Positions 60,152 to 64,000 of a stretch of 64,000 nucleotides of DNA are shown here, one piece after another. The stretch covers positions 16,362,309-16,426,308 of the forward strand of contig OW203766.1 of the NCBI GenBank assembly GCA_934045905.1. The letters are read 5' to 3'. The DNA comes from Leuctra nigra (lineage: Eukaryota; Arthropoda; Insecta; Plecoptera; Leuctridae). The position numbers were made by a program, and so were the translations under genes. The notes beneath the pieces were generated by a model. That model did not search any database. It saw nothing but the letters and a program-made list of their open reading frames with translations, and was not told where the DNA came from. The first letter of the stretch is position 1. Every line of letters begins with the position of its first letter.

Positions 60152-60609
60152 CAGGCGTGTAGAAACGACATTTGTAATTTGGGTAGTATTGGAAGTGGCA
60201 ATGGCGGGAAATACGATTGCTTACGAAGACGTTGGGGGGCGGGTCCGGGGTGCATAACCCCGGAAAGCCTTTTTATTTCAGGGCGACTATTCTCGAGTAT
60301 GTTGAAAATGTTCGCCATTAGGAAATGAGCCACTGCACAATGGATTCAACTACTTTATCATTGATAAACAAAAGATTTCACTTGATTTCGCATAGTCGAA
60401 CATTTTCGCATGCGGTTTAGTGAATCTGGTGTATTTCTACGCGTTTCTACGCGTCTACGCGTTAAATAGTGTTTCCAACACTATTTAAGACTATTTTTAT
60501 CGTGACAAATCAAGTGATACAATCATAGGGAGGGGCATTGAATCGGAGGGGAGAGATTCTCCCCATCATCCAACCCCCCCCCCCCCCCCCCCAGATTTCT
60601 ACACGCCTG
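60152..60609. mobile_element. hAT-like non-autonomous element
   Basis: 458 bp bounded by the 14-bp perfect inverted repeats CAGGCGTGTAGAAA and TTTCTACACGCCTG. A CAG start fits hAT or CACTA elements. The 8 bases outside (GTTATCTT and ATTCCCTT) match at 5 positions only, so a target duplication is not secure. Inside are a 19-base C run (60574-60592) and three TCTACGCG copies near 60440. Confidence 0.
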
Positions 60610-60657
60610 ATTCCCTTTAATTAAATGATGTACTTGCGATGTGAGTTCTACTACGTA

Positions 60658-60847
60658 AAGCCCCATTTACACGGTGCAACTTCTTGTACAACTTCTGTGT
60701 CACATTCCCATTCTTCATACAATTTTGTATTTACACGACACAACTTTCTATCACAGAACTTAAAACATGTTCTTATTTCCATTCAACTGTGACACAGAAG
60801 TGTGGTACAGAAATTGTACAAGAAGTTGCACCGTGTAAATGGGGCTT
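60658..60847. mobile_element. 190-bp MITE with 33-bp inverted ends
   Basis: AGCCCCATTTACACGGTGCA to CTTGTACAA at the left is repeated inverted at the right end (TTGTACAAGAAGTTGCACCG to GGGGCT). The inner CTGTGTCACA and TGTGACACAG also pair. Clean arms suggest a fairly young copy. Confidence 0.
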
Positions 60848-61481
60848 AAGAGACTAATCACTAATCAGACATCACATCATTGTTGTAGATACTAAACAAC
60901 AACTTAAAATGATAATTCAAACACACTTTGCTAACTATACTTTGTAGAGGTATTCGTTCATTAAGCAAGTAGATTATGCTTCCGAACATTTAACCCTTTT
61001 CTATTCCACTACCCCATTTCAATAGCGTTTCCTATAAATAGGGTTTCCAAGAGAATTTCCTTTGCATCTAAATACATTGCCAAGATAGTTTCCAACTTAG
61101 ATGCTCTATATCTCTTTCATTACTCTCCTACACAATTCGAAACATCGGCAACTCGTTCATTTTCAAGCAAGTAGATTACCTGTTGCTATTAAATGGATTA
61201 TTATGGAAATATCTATTAATTAATTTGTGGAGACTGTGGCGATCAATATGTGTCGACCAAAGTAGAGCTATAAAACCACTGGGCCAATAATTTAATCATA
61301 TAAAGTGCTACTTTAGATTAATTGTTTACCAACTAATACACTTTATAAACAAATCAAGGGGAGTTCATAGATTTTCGAGTTAATACAAAATAACATTTTG
61401 ATATAAAAAGTGTGAACTAAAAGCTTGGAAAGTATATAACTCATCTGAAGCATAATCAACTCACTAAATGGCAGGAATAAA

Positions 61482-61692
61482 TACATTCCTGGACACGGAA
61501 ATTGGTCCGCAGTCAATATTCACTCGACTCCTAGGCTAGTATTTATTATTTATTTAAAGTAACTTTTCGGCCCTAAATTCACACTTGCCATCCGGTCTTT
61601 TGCCAAAAAATTACATTAAAATAAATGTTAAATACTAGCCGTAGTGTCACTTGAACATTGACCGCGGACCAATTTCAGTGTCCAGGAGTGTA
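61482..61692. mobile_element. Tc1/mariner-like MITE, 211 bp
   Basis: TA at both borders. Inverted ends CATTCCTGGACACGGAAATT and the complement of AATTTCAGTGTCCAGGAGTG; arms continue through GGTCCGCAGTCAA. The centre is AT-rich. A 79-codon open frame overlapping its right arm is not supported as a gene. Confidence 0.
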
Positions 61693-62441
61693 CCTGTCAT
61701 CATCTCTAATTTATTTAAATTTCTTCGTTGCACAACTAATCGCTCTAAACATGTGGCATTCCTGCTTATATCAAATTCGCTTGTCCATCAATTCGTTTCA
61801 ATTCTAATGAAACTTCCTTATTCCCTACAAGAAACAGTGCACTGTCGCAGAACCGCGAATCAAAAAGTCCCCGTCACCTCCCACCAGTGAAATCATCACG
61901 TACGACATCCATTGTCGCTCGTCAACTATTCAAACATCTCGTTCATTACACTGTCGAGCATATAACAATCACGGGGCGCGACGGTGTCTGACAAAGCAAC
62001 ATGGTAATGCAGATATTGCTATCTGGAGATCGACTCTTGGATGGTCGCCAAGAGTTGGGGAACAGAGTTGGGGATCAATAGCGGTGAACCCCAGACAGGT
62101 GGCCCCCGTGTGTCGGCGATATTCGGGGGTAGGCGAGTTCGATGCCTGTGGGCTGCAGCCACTCGATTAGATGCATAAACATGACAAATGAGAGTAGAAT
62201 AGAGTTGGACGCAATGTGTTCATGATGAGGCGGATCGATGATGTGAAAGGGAAAGGAAGGAACGGGGGAAGAATTAAGGTTATACGATTATTCTAATAAA
62301 TCGAATTCAAATTTTAATCCGTACTACATTATTGTAATAACACAGTTAAATTCTTATAAACAAATATATTTTGTTTGCGGAGGGAGCAATTATTTTTACT
62401 AAAAAAACACCAAAATGTTTATTAGTAATTAGGTAGTTTGA

Positions 62442-62527
62442 AATATGGTTTTTACTGATTCCCTCAGTTAGGTGAATGTTAATAAATACCAACTTCTTTT
62501 CACATTGCAGTTGGTATTTATTAGTAA
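62442..62527 (-). repeat. dispersed repeat, copy 2, with a terminal hairpin
   Basis: Reverse complement of 24308-24363, followed by a second inverted piece. AATAAATACCAACT and AGTTGGTATTTATT form a 14-bp stem around a loop containing CACATTGC. The tRNA-like part present in copy 1 is absent here. Confidence 0.
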
Positions 62528-63189
62528 TTAGTTCTTCTTTATTGAGGAATACAAGTATAAAATAACACAATTTAAAGACTTTACACTCAAGATTACATTT
62601 TTAGGGACGAAGCCTATGTTAATTTCTCAACCTTGTTTGTTTTTTAATTTTAAAGTAATATTGACTGATGAAGGTTTCTGTTAAAAAAAAACGAAATATC
62701 TCATTAAAAATTGAATCTTGAGTGTAAAGTCTTAAAATTGTGTTATTTTATACCAAAATGTTTATTACAAATCCTTGACGAAAAGCCAAATTCTTAAACG
62801 CGGCTTGCAAACCCACAATTTTCTATTTTCTCATAGAATTGTGAAATTTCGGCAATGTAGTGCCTGTATCGTGATACAAAATCACCATAATGTCCACATT
62901 ATTTCCCGCAAACGCTGAGTTAGTTCCAATTACTGCGATACGGTTTCACCTACCCAGACAAAACGCACACCAATACCATCTGGAATATCCAGTAATACCA
63001 AGCAAAATGAACGTGAAATGTACCTCTAGAACACGATCGATGACAAAAACCGATCCTTTTTATGGTAAAAACGGAAACAACATTTAATCATCAGCTTCCG
63101 CATCCTATTGCTGCACCCCAAGCGATAAATAATCGTACTTCAACCTCGCAAAAACAACACGATGAACTATTTCAACTATTTTATAAATA
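62528..63189. other. intergenic DNA
   Basis: TTAAAGACTTTACACTCAAG at 62572 pairs with CTTGAGTGTAAAGTCTTAAA at 62717, an inverted repeat of about 20 bp spanning ~165 bp that is probably another small MITE. Otherwise nothing. Confidence 0.
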
Positions 63190-63195
63190 TTTATT
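63190..63195 (-). promoter_or_regulatory. candidate poly(A) signal (AATAAA, minus strand)
   Basis: TTTATT on the plus strand, about 500 nt downstream of the acidic gene's stop. The 63196-63691 interval would then be its 3' UTR. It holds no other recognisable feature. Confidence 0.
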
Positions 63196-63691
63196 AACAA
63201 CAAAAATTGTATAAATAACATTCCACGAGGCTGCTAATAAGTTGCTGAACTACAACACGCAACAGTGTAACTGACTAATTACTAGGCCAGAATCGTCAAG
63301 CTACTAACATAAATTGATAATATTATAAAAGTAACAAGTGTCTCAGTACAAATGAGCCACATCTTTAAATTTCGAATTACGAACGATACATTGAACACTG
63401 AGCAAAACATAAGAAAACCACTAAAAACTAAGTTAACAACATTATCTAGCTGAAAACTAGAGTCAAGAGAGCCAAAAGTTGTCATCGTTTAAGATTCTAA
63501 TATTGGGAAACAAGCCCAAATGCTAAACTAAAATCTCGACATTATACTGGCAATAATATTCTTGCTAATACACGAATTTATGAACTTATGTGCTAGTTTG
63601 ATCGCAGCTTTTAGAATGACAAATGTGTCTAGATTATAATAAATAAAACGTATGGCATTTCTACGCTATAGTTTTCTTCACGTGTATGGAG

Positions 63692-64000
63692 TCATACCGA
63701 AGTGTCTCCCTCCGTCAAAGCGTTGTCATCAACAGACATGAAACTTTGCTCCTTGGACGACTCCAGAAAGCTGGAAGCTAAGTCCTCATAGCACAGTTCA
63801 CTCGAAGACGATGATACGGAGGCGCCGTCTGCCTGGGCAGATGCCGAGGATTCGTCTGCATCTTCACATTCTGAAGCGTCATCTGCACATTCTAAAGCGT
63901 CATCTGCTTCGACAGATTCTGAAGCATCTTCATCTTCACATTCTGAAGCGTCATCTGCTTCGACAGATTCTGAAGCATCTTCATCTTCACAATCTGAAGC
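63692..64000 (-). CDS. C-terminal exon of an acidic Ser/Cys repeat protein (5' part outside the window)
   Basis: Read on the minus strand from 64000, this is 102 codons followed by TGA at 63694-63692, open throughout. The N-terminal half of the fragment is a 51-bp (17-residue) tandem repeat containing DASECEDEDASESVEA, followed by shorter degenerate copies. After that come a Ser-rich stretch and a non-repetitive acidic end finishing EGDTSV. It has no start codon in the window, so length and upstream domains are unknown. Composition (Asp/Glu/Ser/Ala with regular Cys) is like acidic tails of histone chaperones or other nuclear proteins, but no family is recognised. It converges on the basic protamine-like gene 5 kb away, an orientation that may be coincidence. 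Confidence 0.
   Translation of the reverse strand, partial: ASDCEDEDASESVEADDASECEDEDASESVEADDALECADDASECEDADESSASAQADGASVSSSSSELCYEDLASSFLESSKEQSFMSVDDNALTEGDTSV

Overview
The window looks like a piece of an insect nuclear genome; a hemipteroid (planthopper, leafhopper or whitefly type) is my best guess, with low confidence. The reasons are spliceosomal introns, tRNA-derived SINEs, many small inverted-repeat elements (MITEs), minisatellites, long poly(C)/poly(G) runs and very few genes. There are no operons or bacterial signals, and I saw no CRISPR array and no intact transposase or reverse transcriptase.

Two protein genes are supportable, both in the last 8 kb. At 56499-58698 (+) a three-exon gene encodes a predicted 471-residue protein: a linker-histone (H1/H15) winged-helix domain, then a long Lys/Arg/Ser/Cys tail built from sixteen 11-residue repeats, then a short acidic end. 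This has the architecture of an H1-derived, cysteine-rich, protamine-like sperm nuclear protein and is the most interesting object here. At 63692-64000 (-) the last coding exon of an acidic, Ser/Cys-containing repeat protein runs off the window edge; the two genes point towards each other. A possible additional exon reading into a 30-bp minisatellite (32454-33619) is uncertain.

The remaining ~55 kb is repeat-rich non-coding DNA. 1-8 kb: palindromic MITEs (families B and C), one nested in another, and a 53-bp tandem duplication. 11-15.6 kb: a tRNA-derived SINE, a hairpin MITE (family A) between duplicated SINE fragments, and a 45-bp minisatellite carrying 13 nuclear-receptor-like half-sites. 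22-32 kb: a mariner-like MITE, a tRNA-like gene inside a repeat, a second family A element split by a TTAA-flanked insertion, and a palindrome inside a MITE at 31.3-31.8 kb. 32.6-33.6 kb: 31 copies of a 30-bp unit. 33.8-44 kb: more family A, B and C copies and a CpG-rich minisatellite. 46.0-47.7 kb: a 1.7-kb foldback element that is the parent form of the small one at 22.8 kb. 51.8-55.6 kb: decayed dispersed repeats. 60-62.5 kb: three further MITEs and a repeat shared with the tRNA locus.

Most of the other open reading frames are short and lack recognisable domains; several simply translate repeats. All family names (A to F) are local labels for this window.

[Format note: the original answer gave no confidence for any feature; every confidence of 0 is a placeholder required by the schema, not an assessment.]
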